Origin: Deltaproteobacteria bacterium | GTDB taxonomy: Bacteria; Desulfobacterota; Binatia; UBA9968 | Direction of reading: 5' to 3' | DNA: 7,436 nt | Assembly: GCA_005879435.1 (NCBI GenBank) | Contig: VBKX01000053.1 | Span: forward strand, 1-7,436 | Part shown: positions 1-6,122 of the stretch, piece after piece | Layout: every line of letters starts with the position of its first letter | Numbering within the stretch: position 1 is the first letter of the stretch | Made by a program: the position numbers and the translations under genes | The notes under the pieces: generated by a model | Database searches by the model: none | Told to the model about the DNA's origin: nothing | Seen by the model: the letters and a program-made list of their open reading frames with translations, nothing else

Positions 1-289
1 CGCTCAGCACCGCATTGATGACCGCTCCGCCCGTGGTCGCCATATCGATGTCGCCGGCGACCAACGTCTGGGTCAGCCGGGCGCCGCCGGAGATATAAAT
101 ATTTTGCAGATCGAAGCCGTATTTCTTGTCCAGCTTCGCTTCCGACATCAGCCACAGCGGCAGCTGCGCGCCGCTCGGTTGCGGATAACCGACCCGCACC
201 GTTATCGGCGCTGCGGCAGCGAAAATCGCTCGGGGTAACGCCGTTGCCAGGAACAATATGACAGAGAGTAATGCCCGTCGCGAGCCCAT
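1..289 (-). CDS. Solute-binding protein of ABC transporter, NMT1/SsuA-like (SBP1, partial, N-terminal part)
   Basis: This is the N-terminal 96 codons of a third paralogue in a tandem trio; the rest lies beyond the left edge. The protein starts MGSRRALLSVIL, with a typical signal peptide (basic residues, hydrophobic core, AxA-type end near residue 25). It continues into the same opening as its neighbours: VRVGYPQPSGA, then LPLW, KYGFDLQNIYISGGARLTQT and DIDMATTGGAVINAVLS. It would act in the periplasm, delivering a small organic solute to a membrane permease that is not visible here. The ATG at 289 lies 16 nt after the stop of the upstream gene, with only a weak GGA-type ribosome site. An in-frame TTG at 301 is an alternative start. 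Family assignment is fairly secure from similarity to the full-length neighbour; the substrate is unknown. Confidence 0.85.
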   Translation of the reverse strand, partial: MGSRRALLSVILFLATALPRAIFAAAAPITVRVGYPQPSGAQLPLWLMSEAKLDKKYGFDLQNIYISGGARLTQTLVAGDIDMATTGGAVINAVLS

Positions 290-305
290 CGAGGTCCACA
301 ATGAT

Positions 306-1331
306 TTAATGCTTGCCATAGAGTTCCTGAATAAAACCACTATCTTCTATCTCCTTCATAAATCTATTGTCGAAGAACTCTTTGGGATCCGCCGCAGCCG
401 CCTTGGGATGATCAGCGACCGCTAGGATCGAAACGATCTGCTCCTCCGTCATGTAGGGCACTTTGGGATAGATGCCTCGATAGGCCTGGTAGGCTTCCTC
501 GATGATCGGTCCATCGGTGGTCGCCAGATACTTCGCCAGCGCGCGCTTGCTCACATCCGCGTCCTCGTTGACCACTTTGATCGCTGCGACATAGGCTCGG
601 AGAAAAGCTTTGATCCGCTCCGGCTGTTGGCGCAGTAACGACCGGCGGGACACCATGCCCAGCTGCACGTAAGGAATTTTGAGCGTGGCAAAGTTTACCA
701 GCTCCTTGTAGCCCAGCCGCCGTGCCATGAGTGTGGTGGGCGCCGAAATCGTCGTCGCGGCGACGATACCGCGGTCCAGAGCCGCCAACCCCTCGCGCAC
801 GCCGCCGAGATACAAAATTTTAACATCCTGACCGGAACGAAGATTGTATTGGCGTAACAGCGCCGTCATGCCGTGATCGGTGGAAGCGCCCTTGGTCATC
901 AGACCGACCACTTTGCCTTTGAGTGACGGCACATCCTTCACATCGGCACGGGCATACAAAGAAAAACCATAAGTGGGTACGCCGGACGCGATGTACACAA
1001 GCTCGGCGCCACTCAACACCGCGTTGATTACCGCACCGCCAGTCGCGGCCATATCGATATCGGCAGATACCACCGTCTGAGTCAGCCGGGCGCCCCCGGA
1101 AATATAAATATTCTGGAGGTTGAAACCATATTTCTGATCGAGCCTCGCTTCGGTAATCACCCACAGCGGCAACATGGCGCCGCTCGGCTGCGGATAGCCG
1201 ATGCGGATCGTAGCTGGTGCAGCGGCTGCGAGTATTTTCTGAGGCAACAGCGTTGCAATGGCCAGCCAACCGACAACAAAAAACCACGACGCCGCTCTCG
1301 CCGAGCGTCTGGCCAGACTATCGCCGGCCAT
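306..1331 (-). CDS. Solute-binding protein of ABC transporter, NMT1/SsuA-like (SBP2, intact)
   Basis: This 341-residue protein is the only complete member of the trio, and its length is normal for the family. Residues 1 to about 38 form a signal peptide: a long basic n-region (ARRSARAAS), a hydrophobic core from W16 to L29 and an alanine-rich cleavage zone at 35-38. The mature part opens with IRIGYPQPSGA (42-52) and follows the two-lobe periplasmic binding pattern of NMT1/THI5/SsuA-like proteins, including GGAVINAVLSGAELV, SLKGKVVGLMTKGAS and YLGGVREGLAALDRG. The C-terminus is DSGFIQELYGKH. The start overlaps the stop of the preceding paralogue by 14 nt, which suggests translational coupling. 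The family includes carriers for sulfonates, nitrate, thiamine precursors and aromatics. Nothing here fixes the ligand, and the cognate permease and ATPase are not in the window. Confidence 0.9.
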   Translation of the reverse strand: MAGDSLARRSARAASWFFVVGWLAIATLLPQKILAAAAPATIRIGYPQPSGAMLPLWVITEARLDQKYGFNLQNIYISGGARLTQTVVSADIDMAATGGAVINAVLSGAELVYIASGVPTYGFSLYARADVKDVPSLKGKVVGLMTKGASTDHGMTALLRQYNLRSGQDVKILYLGGVREGLAALDRGIVAATTISAPTTLMARRLGYKELVNFATLKIPYVQLGMVSRRSLLRQQPERIKAFLRAYVAAIKVVNEDADVSKRALAKYLATTDGPIIEEAYQAYRGIYPKVPYMTEEQIVSILAVADHPKAAAADPKEFFDNRFMKEIEDSGFIQELYGKH

Positions 1332-2306
1332 AGAGCTCCTGAACGAAGCCGCTGTCTTCGATCTCTTTCAAAAATCGGTTGTCAAAAAAATCCTTAGGGT
1401 TTGCCCCAGCCGCCTTGGGATTGTCCGAGACCGCAATGACCGACTTGATGTAGTCATCGGTCACGTAAGGCACGCGCGGGAAAATCCCACGGAAGGTTTG
1501 ATAAGCTTCGTCGAGAATCGCGCTGTCGCTGGTCACGAGGTAGCGTGACAGTGCGCGCTTGCTGGTTTCGGCGTCCTCATTGGCGATCTTGATCGCCGCG
1601 ATATAAGCCCGCAGATACGCCTTCACTGCTTCCGGTTGTTGCCGCGTAAAGATGCGCCGGGTCGCCACACCGCTGTGAATGTAGGGCAAGTTCAGCGACG
1701 CGATATTGACTAGCTCCTTCTGGCCCAAGCGGCGCGCCGCCAAAGTGGTCGGTGACGACAACACACCGGCGGAAACGATGCCGCGATCGATGGCCGCCAG
1801 CACTTCGCGCACACCACCGAGATAAATAAATTTCACATCCTTTCCCGGTTGCATGTTGTAACGCTGCAGCAGCGCGACATGATCCCAACCAGTTTGCCGT
1901 GCAGGCTGGCGATGTCTTTGACGTCCGATTTCGCGTAAAGAGAAAAACCGTAGGTCGGCACGCCCACGGCGATGGCGACTAAGTCGCCGCCGGCCAAGAC
2001 GGTATTGACCACCGCGCCGCCGATGCTGGCGAGATCGATATCGCCGGCAACCATCGATTGATTCATCCGGGCGGCGCCGGAAATAAAAATATTTTGCACC
2101 GGCACACCGTATTTCAGATCGAGCCTGGCGTCGCTGACCAACCAAAGCGGCAGCATCGCGCCGCTCGGTTGCGGATACCCCACGCGTACCGTTGCGTTGG
2201 CGGCAAGCGAGACTGTGCTCGCCAAGCCGCCGATCACCACGATCACGAACACGCCCACGAATGCGAGGCTGAATAATTTGTGTCGCGCCGCGACCATCAA
2301 AAGCAT
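1318..2306 (-). pseudogene. Solute-binding protein of ABC transporter (SBP3), frameshifted
   Basis: The N-terminal part reads 1833-2306: a signal peptide (hydrophobic core LAFVGVFVIVVIGG), then VRVGYPQPSGAMLPLW and, near its end, SLHGKLVGIMS. After this the frame leaves homology and stops at 1833. The C-terminal part continues in another frame from about 1884 down to the stop at 1318, beginning DHVALLQRYN and ending DSGFVQELYGRR. Against the intact neighbour, the stretch between VG(L/I)M and ALL shrinks from 33 nt to 2 nt. A net loss of about 31 nt therefore both removes the KGAST segment and shifts the frame. By eye, 39 of the last 58 residues match SBP2. The remainder is well conserved, so the lesion looks recent or is an assembly fault. 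If real, the product is a truncated 157-residue protein lacking most of both lobes. The ATG at 2306 follows the dehydrogenase stop by 17 nt; an ATG at 2297 is also possible. Confidence 0.85.
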
Positions 2307-2323
2307 AATGAGGTATGTAAGCC

Positions 2324-3349
2324 CTAGATCGAGAAGCGCTCTTTCCAGCGCGGAATCGCTAGAGGATTGACCACGGTATCAGGGATTTTACCGTTGAGGA
2401 TCGCCAGTATGCTTTGCGCAGCCATTCGCTGCCCGGCTTCCGATGAACCGGGATTGGCGCCGATATTATGCGGCGTCAGGATCAGGCGCAGCGGATCGAC
2501 TTGGCGAATTGAATTGCTCATCGGCAGCGGCTCTTCGTCAAATACATCCAGCGCCGCCCCAGCGATGATTTTTTCATTCAAGGCTTGCACTAAATCAGCT
2601 TCCTTGATCGCCGGCCCGCGTGAGGTATTGACGATAAACGCCGTCGGCTTCATCAGCTTGAGCTCGCGCATGCCGATCATGCCGCGCGTCTCCCGCGTCA
2701 AGACGACGTGCAGCGTGACGAGATCGGACTGCTGCAACAATTCATCGAGCGACGCCATCTTCACGCCGAGTGGGGCGACGGTTTCTGGTTTGATATAAGG
2801 ATCGTAACCGAGCACTTTCATGCCCCAGGCGCCCAGCCGTTTGGCGACGTTCTGGCCGATGCGGCCGACGCCAATGATGCCGACCGTTTTTCCCAGCATC
2901 AGTGTGCCGCGGTTATGCAGTTCTTTCCAGCCGCCGTTGCGTATGACGGTTTCGTTGAGCTTCAAGCGTTTGAAGAGCGCGACCATCAAACCCATGGTCG
3001 CCTCAGCCACGCCCATGTAATTCTCCGGCGTCGGGCTGTTGCAGCAAAGAATCCCCAAGTCGGTCGCGGCATCGACGTCGACCGTCTCGATGCCGATGCT
3101 CGACTTCACGACGGCCTGGAGATCCGGACAGGAGTCTAGAATTTCCGCATTAATAACGTCGCGCCCGGATGGATAGATAATTGGGCAATCGCCGACGAGA
3201 TTGACTAAATCCTTGCGCTCATAACGAAAGTTTCGAAAATCGTCCTGAGGTTTCCCCAGCACGAGCTCGCAACCCGCGTCGCGCAGAATCTGCTCGGCGA
3301 CGTTGACGCGCATCGGACCGGTAAAACAGATTTTACGTTTTGCTGCCAT
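2324..3349 (-). CDS. D-isomer-specific 2-hydroxyacid dehydrogenase (NAD-binding, PGDH-like)
   Basis: This 341-residue cytoplasmic enzyme would reversibly oxidise a D-2-hydroxy acid to the 2-oxo acid with NAD. The layout is typical: an N-terminal substrate domain, a central Rossmann domain with GVGRIG at 160-165 preceded by GKTVGI, and Asp183 at the end of the second strand, which favours NAD over NADP. The catalytic trio is present: Arg244 in NTSRG, Glu273 in DVFDEEP and His294 in TPHNIG. The substrate-loop region reads VVKSSIGIETVDV, close to the VGxGxDxID pattern of phosphoglycerate-type members. It lacks the C-terminal ACT regulatory domain of long serA enzymes, so a role in catabolism is more likely than in serine synthesis. 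The ATG is 7 nt after the amidohydrolase stop, and its GAGGG ribosome site overlaps that stop. The true substrate is not determinable from sequence. Confidence 0.92.
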   Translation of the reverse strand: MAAKRKICFTGPMRVNVAEQILRDAGCELVLGKPQDDFRNFRYERKDLVNLVGDCPIIYPSGRDVINAEILDSCPDLQAVVKSSIGIETVDVDAATDLGILCCNSPTPENYMGVAEATMGLMVALFKRLKLNETVIRNGGWKELHNRGTLMLGKTVGIIGVGRIGQNVAKRLGAWGMKVLGYDPYIKPETVAPLGVKMASLDELLQQSDLVTLHVVLTRETRGMIGMRELKLMKPTAFIVNTSRGPAIKEADLVQALNEKIIAGAALDVFDEEPLPMSNSIRQVDPLRLILTPHNIGANPGSSEAGQRMAAQSILAILNGKIPDTVVNPLAIPRWKERFSI

Positions 3350-3353
3350 CGAT

Positions 3354-3358
3354 CCCTC
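3354..3358 (-). promoter_or_regulatory. Ribosome binding site overlapping the upstream stop codon
   Basis: On the minus strand, GAGGG lies 4 nt before the dehydrogenase ATG and shares bases with the TGA stop of the amidohydrolase (3357-3359). This fixes the dehydrogenase start and implies that ribosomes finishing the first gene help initiate the second. Confidence 0.6.
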
Positions 3359-4379
3359 ATTGCAGGTTATAAAGCTTCTTCGCAGTCTCGGCGAACAGCC
3401 ACTTTTTGGCTTCGTCGTTTAGATCTTCCCTTCTCCCGAGATGCGCGATATTTTCCGGAAACTCCGTGTCCCAGTGCGGGTAGTCGGAAGCATAGTAGAT
3501 CACCTTATGGGTCAGCACCTGGGTCGTCGCGCCGATCATCGGCTCATAGTCTTCGGCGTGGAAAAAGATCCGCCCATCTTTCAAGTAATCGGTCGGCTTC
3601 CTTTTGCACATGGGTGCTTCGACTTCGCCGCGTTTTTCCCACTCTTCATTCATGCGCCCGAACCAGTACGGCGCCCAGCTGCAGCCGGCTTCCATGAAAG
3701 CCACGCGCAACTTGGGAAACTGCTCGAACACGCCGCGAAACATCATGCTGCAGGCCTGCATCATTTGCGCGAAAGAATGCGACAGCGTGTGCACCTCGAT
3801 GAACTGATCGAACATGTCGGCGGCGAAATAGTGCGGGCCGCGCACCGTGGCATGAGCGCCCACCATGCAGCCGAGCTTTTCGGCTTCTTCGTAGATCGGC
3901 CAGAAGCTCTCATGGCCCAGCGGCAAGCGCAGACCCACCGCCGGCAGCATCAAGCCGACGAGCTTTAATTCCGTAATTGCCCGGCGCAGCTCTTTGACGG
4001 CCTCAGTCACATCCTGAAACGGCACCAAGGCGACGCATTTGAGCCGCGGGCTGACCTTTTGAAACTCTTCCGAGCAGAAATCATTCCACGCCCGGCAGTA
4101 CTGCACCGCGACGTCGGGCTCGCGGATCCAACCGACGCTCAGACCATTGGTCGGATAGAGCACCGCGGTCGATACGCCGCCTTTGTCCATGGCATCGAGC
4201 CAGCTCTTGGCGTCGCGCGCCCGCGTGCCCAATTTGCCGCTCAACGATCGGTCCCAGCTGTCGCGCGGTGTCAGGGTCGCGGCGCGATCGCGATAGCGCG
4301 TTTCCATGTATTTTTTGAGCTGCGAATCCTCTTCGGTGATATGGCCGTCGGCATCGATAACTTCAAAATTTGTCGCCAT
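3357..4379 (-). CDS. Amidohydrolase family protein (ACMSD/amidohydrolase-2 type, metal-dependent TIM barrel)
   Basis: This 340-residue cytoplasmic protein has no signal peptide. It belongs to the amidohydrolase-related group containing ACMSD and gamma-resorcylate decarboxylase, which cleave C-C or C-N bonds of aromatic and related acids using a divalent metal. It opens with IDADGH (Asp9, Asp11, His13), which sits where the family has its N-terminal metal-ligand motif. It has HATVRGPH with His176 and His183, the conserved MEAGCSWAPYW (229-239), and SDYPHWD with Asp299 near the C-terminus, the usual last metal ligand. The position where ACMSD has a catalytic His before Gly-Gly reads Met-Glu-Ala-Gly here, a variant seen in many uncharacterised members, so the chemistry cannot be assumed. 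It is the first gene of the operon, with a perfect Shine-Dalgarno that fixes the start. Decarboxylase or hydrolase activity on an aromatic or cyclic acid is an inference. Confidence 0.9.
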   Translation of the reverse strand: MATNFEVIDADGHITEEDSQLKKYMETRYRDRAATLTPRDSWDRSLSGKLGTRARDAKSWLDAMDKGGVSTAVLYPTNGLSVGWIREPDVAVQYCRAWNDFCSEEFQKVSPRLKCVALVPFQDVTEAVKELRRAITELKLVGLMLPAVGLRLPLGHESFWPIYEEAEKLGCMVGAHATVRGPHYFAADMFDQFIEVHTLSHSFAQMMQACSMMFRGVFEQFPKLRVAFMEAGCSWAPYWFGRMNEEWEKRGEVEAPMCKRKPTDYLKDGRIFFHAEDYEPMIGATTQVLTHKVIYYASDYPHWDTEFPENIAHLGRREDLNDEAKKWLFAETAKKLYNLQ

Positions 4380-4385
4380 TGCCTT

Positions 4386-4393
4386 ACCTCCTT
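4386..4393 (-). promoter_or_regulatory. Strong Shine-Dalgarno of the amidohydrolase
   Basis: AAGGAGGT on the minus strand ends 6 nt before the ATG at 4379. It is a full match to the anti-Shine-Dalgarno and fixes this start over any downstream in-frame alternative. Confidence 0.8.
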
Positions 4394-4414
4394 GTCGCTG
4401 TGGTCTTTGTCCTT

Positions 4415-4444
4415 CGTGTACGCCCCATCGAAGCTATGTGTCAA
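4415..4444 (-). promoter_or_regulatory. Candidate sigma70-type promoter of the amidohydrolase operon
   Basis: On the minus strand a perfect TTGACA (4444-4439) is followed, after 18 nt, by TACACG (4420-4415), a weak -10 match. Transcription would start about 28 nt before the amidohydrolase ATG, leaving room for the Shine-Dalgarno. The -35 is convincing but the -10 is poor, so this is a prediction only. Confidence 0.35.
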
Positions 4445-4489
4445 GGGACTAAACTTGCCATCGCAACAGCCGATCTGACAAAAAAGGAC

Positions 4490-4517
4490 TTGAGCTACAG
4501 GCGCCAAAAATGATAAC
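4490..4517 (+). promoter_or_regulatory. Weak candidate promoter of the small secreted protein gene
   Basis: TTGAGC at 4490-4495 is followed after 16 nt by GATAAC at 4512-4517, each matching 4 of 6 consensus positions. It lies 86 nt before the start at 4604, in the divergent region between two genes. The support is weak. Confidence 0.22.
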
Positions 4518-4603
4518 GAATCAATGACGAAAGTTACTGAGATTCACGGGCGCGAAGACTTTAGCACGCCGAGCGTCTAACGCAAAAAGGGGAAACTCCG
4601 CTC

Positions 4604-4891
4604 ATGAAGAAAGCCTGTTGCTTAAGCCTCTTGCTTGCCTGGACCCTGTGGACCAGAACTCAATCACCGACGTCCGATACGTGGGCCCCGGCGCCGGGGT
4701 TTGGGACTCAAGAGAAATGCCAGGCCAGCCTGAAGGACAAGCTCGACATGTGGCGTCAATTCAAAGACGCGAAGTTCGAGGGTAATAGCGTGACGTTTAC
4801 CAGCAACAACAGCTCGATGACCTATTTCTGCTTGCCCGATGCCGAAGATCCCCGGAAACCTGCAGCCAAACCGGCCAAGCCACAAAAGTAG
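4604..4891 (+). CDS. Small secreted protein of unknown function with a cysteine pair
   Basis: This 95-residue protein is not assigned to a named family. Residues 1 to about 21 look like a Sec signal peptide: MKK, then a hydrophobic core from A4 to W16. There is no clear lipobox, because the cysteines at 5 and 6 are inside the core. The mature part has a Trp at 27, a Gly/Phe turn (GFG) and exactly two cysteines, Cys39 in EKCQ and Cys76 in YFCLPD, which could form a disulfide. A Lys/Pro-rich tail (KPAAKPAKPQK) follows. Small W...F...C...C...DPR proteins of this kind recur in environmental bacteria as hypothetical exported proteins (recollection, not checked). An AAGGGGA ribosome site lies 10 nt before the ATG. 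It is the only convincing plus-strand gene, transcribed divergently from the amidohydrolase operon, with no evident functional link. Confidence 0.7.
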   Translation: MKKACCLSLLLAWTLWTRTQSPTSDTWAPAPGFGTQEKCQASLKDKLDMWRQFKDAKFEGNSVTFTSNNSSMTYFCLPDAEDPRKPAAKPAKPQK

Positions 4892-4959
4892 CGGCGTCCG
4901 GTTAAACCCACGTCAATCACGGCGTGCCTAATGTCTCTGTTGGAGTTGGCCGGAATCCC

Positions 4960-4973
4960 TCGCCTTCAGGCGA
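4960..4973 (+). terminator. Weak hairpin after the small secreted protein gene
   Basis: TCGCC-TTCA-GGCGA forms a perfect 5-bp stem with a 4-nt loop, 68 nt downstream of the stop codon. It is followed only by AGTAATTGTT, not a true U-run, so its efficiency as an intrinsic terminator is doubtful. Confidence 0.3.
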
Positions 4974-4978
4974 AGTAA

Positions 4979-5074
4979 TTGTTCGTCATGCCAGCGAGCG
5001 CCGGCATCCAGGTTTGTTCTCGTTCAAGTTCAAAACCTACTCCACTCCGCTTCCGCTGGAATGACGCGAACAAG
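4979..5074. repeat. Imperfect palindromic intergenic repeat element
   Basis: The left arm CGTCATGCCAGCG (4984-4996) matches the reverse complement of CGCTGGAATGACG (5054-5066) at 12 of 13 positions. The arms extend outward to TTGTTCG (4979-4985) and CGAACAA (5067-5073), with a 2-base CG bulge. The left arm itself folds back: ATGCCAGCG (4988-4996) against CGCCGGCAT (4999-5007), 8 of 9. The opening CGTCATGCC-GCG-CCGGCATCCAG is a sequence type that recurs as a dispersed extragenic palindrome in many proteobacterial genomes (recollection, not searched). It is probably a non-autonomous mobile or REP-like element; no transposase is nearby. Confidence 0.6.
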
Positions 5075-5224
5075 ACTCGATTCCGATCAACAAATTCAGA
5101 ATCCCTCAGCTTGGAACCGAAGGTCTTTCAGTTCACTTGGCTAAGACGCTCGATTCCAACGCAATCCTCTATTAACCCGAATATAAACAGCTCGAGCGCT
5201 TGGTCCAATATTCAAGACCGAAGC

Positions 5225-5269
5225 CCTTAAACGATTAGAACGTTTTGAACGGCGGGAACGATTAGCACC
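5225..5269. repeat. Degenerate 9-bp tandem repeat array (NNNNGAACG)
   Basis: Four units of nine bases end in (A/G)AACG: CCTTAAACG, ATTAGAACG, TTTTGAACG and GCGGGAACG. A degenerate fifth unit, ATTAGCACC, repeats the ATTAG of unit two. The phase is exact across 36 bases. The array lies just past the 3' end of the MBL-fold gene. A related array in the opposite orientation sits at the right edge of the window. Confidence 0.5.
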
Positions 5270-5278
5270 GGATGGATG

Positions 5279-5875
5279 CTAAAATGTATTGACCAATTCC
5301 CGCAGCCGCTCCTTAGCCCCCTGGAGAATCGGCACGCCATCGCCAACGAGTAGAATATCGAAGTCGAGGGCCAGCAGTCCCCGCGCGCTGTCACGCAGGC
5401 GCGGCGGGTCGTCCACGACCTTATCCGGTAAGAGCTTGCACTTCCCAGGCGGATCGCCGACCACGGCGTCGCCGACGAGCAGGATTTTTCGTTCCGGCCA
5501 GTGCAGCACAACTTCTCCCAGGGATTTTCCCGGCGAGTCGATCACCACGAACGGACCGACCTTGTCGCCCGGGTTCAATTCGTCATCCAACTCGGCGCCT
5601 TCTTTCCGAGCGTGCGGCGCGTCCGCCGGATGGATCGCCGTCCGCGCGCGGGTACGCGTGCGAATCTTGTTCGCCGCCCGCGAATGGTTGCGATTGGTGA
5701 TGAGAATGTGGGCGACGCCTTGCCGCGCCAGTTCTTCCAGATCCTCGTCACCGGGCTCCACGGGATCGACGCAAAGATTCCCACCGGCGTGCTTTATAAA
5801 GTGCCCGTTAAAGTTGTACCCATGCGGTTCAGAAAACCACGGCCAGCTGAAAATTCCCGTCAGGATCTCGCGCAT
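5279..5875 (-). CDS. Metallo-beta-lactamase-fold protein with a degenerate metal site
   Basis: The 198-residue product has the outline of the MBL fold: the opening MREILTGIFSW, NLCVDPVEP where the family has its N-terminal strand pair, VAHILITNRNHSR (54-66) where THxHxDH is expected, SPGKSLGE (114-121) in place of TPGHTxGH, LLVGDAVVG (132-140) and LLVGDGVPIL (175-184) in place of GHG. By alignment in the mind's eye the ligand positions read Asn61, Asn63, Ser65, Arg66, Lys117 and Asp179; only Asp136 of the GD motif is kept. It is therefore probably a non-metal or altered-function member rather than a lactamase or glyoxalase. No signal peptide is seen, so it is cytoplasmic. An AAAGGAG ribosome site lies 5 nt before the ATG. 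It is monocistronic, with no functional hint from its neighbours. Confidence 0.8.
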   Translation of the reverse strand: MREILTGIFSWPWFSEPHGYNFNGHFIKHAGGNLCVDPVEPGDEDLEELARQGVAHILITNRNHSRAANKIRTRTRARTAIHPADAPHARKEGAELDDELNPGDKVGPFVVIDSPGKSLGEVVLHWPERKILLVGDAVVGDPPGKCKLLPDKVVDDPPRLRDSARGLLALDFDILLVGDGVPILQGAKERLRELVNTF

Positions 5876-5880
5876 TTTAT

Positions 5881-5887
5881 CTCCTTT
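5881..5887 (-). promoter_or_regulatory. Shine-Dalgarno of the MBL-fold gene
   Basis: AAAGGAG on the minus strand lies 5 nt before the ATG at 5875. It supports this start and the minus-strand reading over long antisense open frames in the same place. Confidence 0.7.
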
Positions 5888-5948
5888 GCGTTGGTTTCGG
5901 TTCCTCGCCCGGGTCCACGACCTGTGCCGACGCGTGACCGCCCCAGCT

Positions 5949-5964
5949 ATATCAGGTCAGATAT
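5949..5964. promoter_or_regulatory. Dyad ATATC-N6-GATAT upstream of the MBL-fold gene
   Basis: Perfect 5-bp arms flank AGGTCA, centred about 80 nt upstream of the MBL-fold start. The position would suit an operator, but no regulator gene is nearby and the arms are AT-rich and short, so chance is possible. Confidence 0.25.
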
Positions 5965-5984
5965 CTACAACTCCACTATCTCTG

Positions 5985-5996
5985 TTGACTTGTCAA
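5985..5996. promoter_or_regulatory. Dyad TTGAC-TT-GTCAA upstream of the MBL-fold gene
   Basis: Perfect 5-bp arms flank two bases, about 115 nt upstream of the MBL-fold start. Its minus-strand reading also contains TTGACA, but no acceptable -10 lies 16-19 nt further on. It could be an operator half of a pair with the dyad at 5949-5964, or chance. Confidence 0.28.
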
Positions 5997-6073
5997 AGTT
6001 CGAACTCGCTGACGAGACTTCTTTTTTGTCAGTCACGCTAGTGCAATTTCCGGCTTCCGGCATCGATCGATAG

Positions 6074-6103
6074 AGCCAGTTAGGTTAGTCCTGATGCCTG
6101 GCT
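6074..6103 (-). terminator. Dyad AGCCAG-N18-CTGGCT after the TIR locus
   Basis: Perfect 6-bp arms with a long 18-nt loop begin about 20 nt beyond the stop at 6123. No U-run follows on the minus strand, so it is at best a weak or factor-assisted termination signal. Confidence 0.2.
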
Positions 6104-6122
6104 GTTTAGGGAAAGGGAGTTT

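Larger units (their letters stand above)
4892..5278. other. Gene-free convergent intergenic region (387 bases)
   Basis: This stretch lies between the 3' ends of the small secreted protein gene and the MBL-fold gene. It holds a weak hairpin near 4960-4973, a palindromic dispersed repeat at 4979-5074 and a 9-bp-period repeat array at 5225-5269. Between 5075 and 5224 nothing recognisable was found. The open frame at 4979-5230 starts inside the palindromic repeat and translates to low-complexity, serine-rich text, so it is not called as a gene. Confidence 0.6.

Noticed and set aside
1258..1548. Plus-strand open frame over the SBP2/SBP3 junction
   Set aside because: It is antisense to two conserved solute-binding protein coding regions and has no domain of its own.
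4271..4507. Minus-strand open frame spanning the amidohydrolase start and promoter
   Set aside because: It overlaps the real gene start out of frame, and the perfect Shine-Dalgarno serves the amidohydrolase ATG instead.
4979..5230. Plus-strand 83-residue open frame
   Set aside because: It begins inside the palindromic repeat; the opening VMPASAGIQ is what such repeats typically translate to, and the rest is low-complexity.
5225..5269. CRISPR-like array
   Set aside because: The unit is 9 bp with no spacers of proper length, so it is a short tandem repeat and not CRISPR.
5991..5996. TTGACA as -35 of the MBL-fold gene
   Set aside because: No -10-like hexamer lies 16-19 nt downstream on the minus strand; the match is better explained by the dyad.
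6062..6071. Perfect 10-bp palindrome ATCGATCGAT
   Set aside because: Likely chance; it is a simple GATC/CGAT doublet with no positional link to a promoter.
5289..6073. Two long plus-strand open frames antisense to the MBL-fold gene
   Set aside because: They translate to Ser/Arg-rich text without domains, lack good ribosome sites, and oppose a frame with clear MBL-fold motifs and a strong Shine-Dalgarno.
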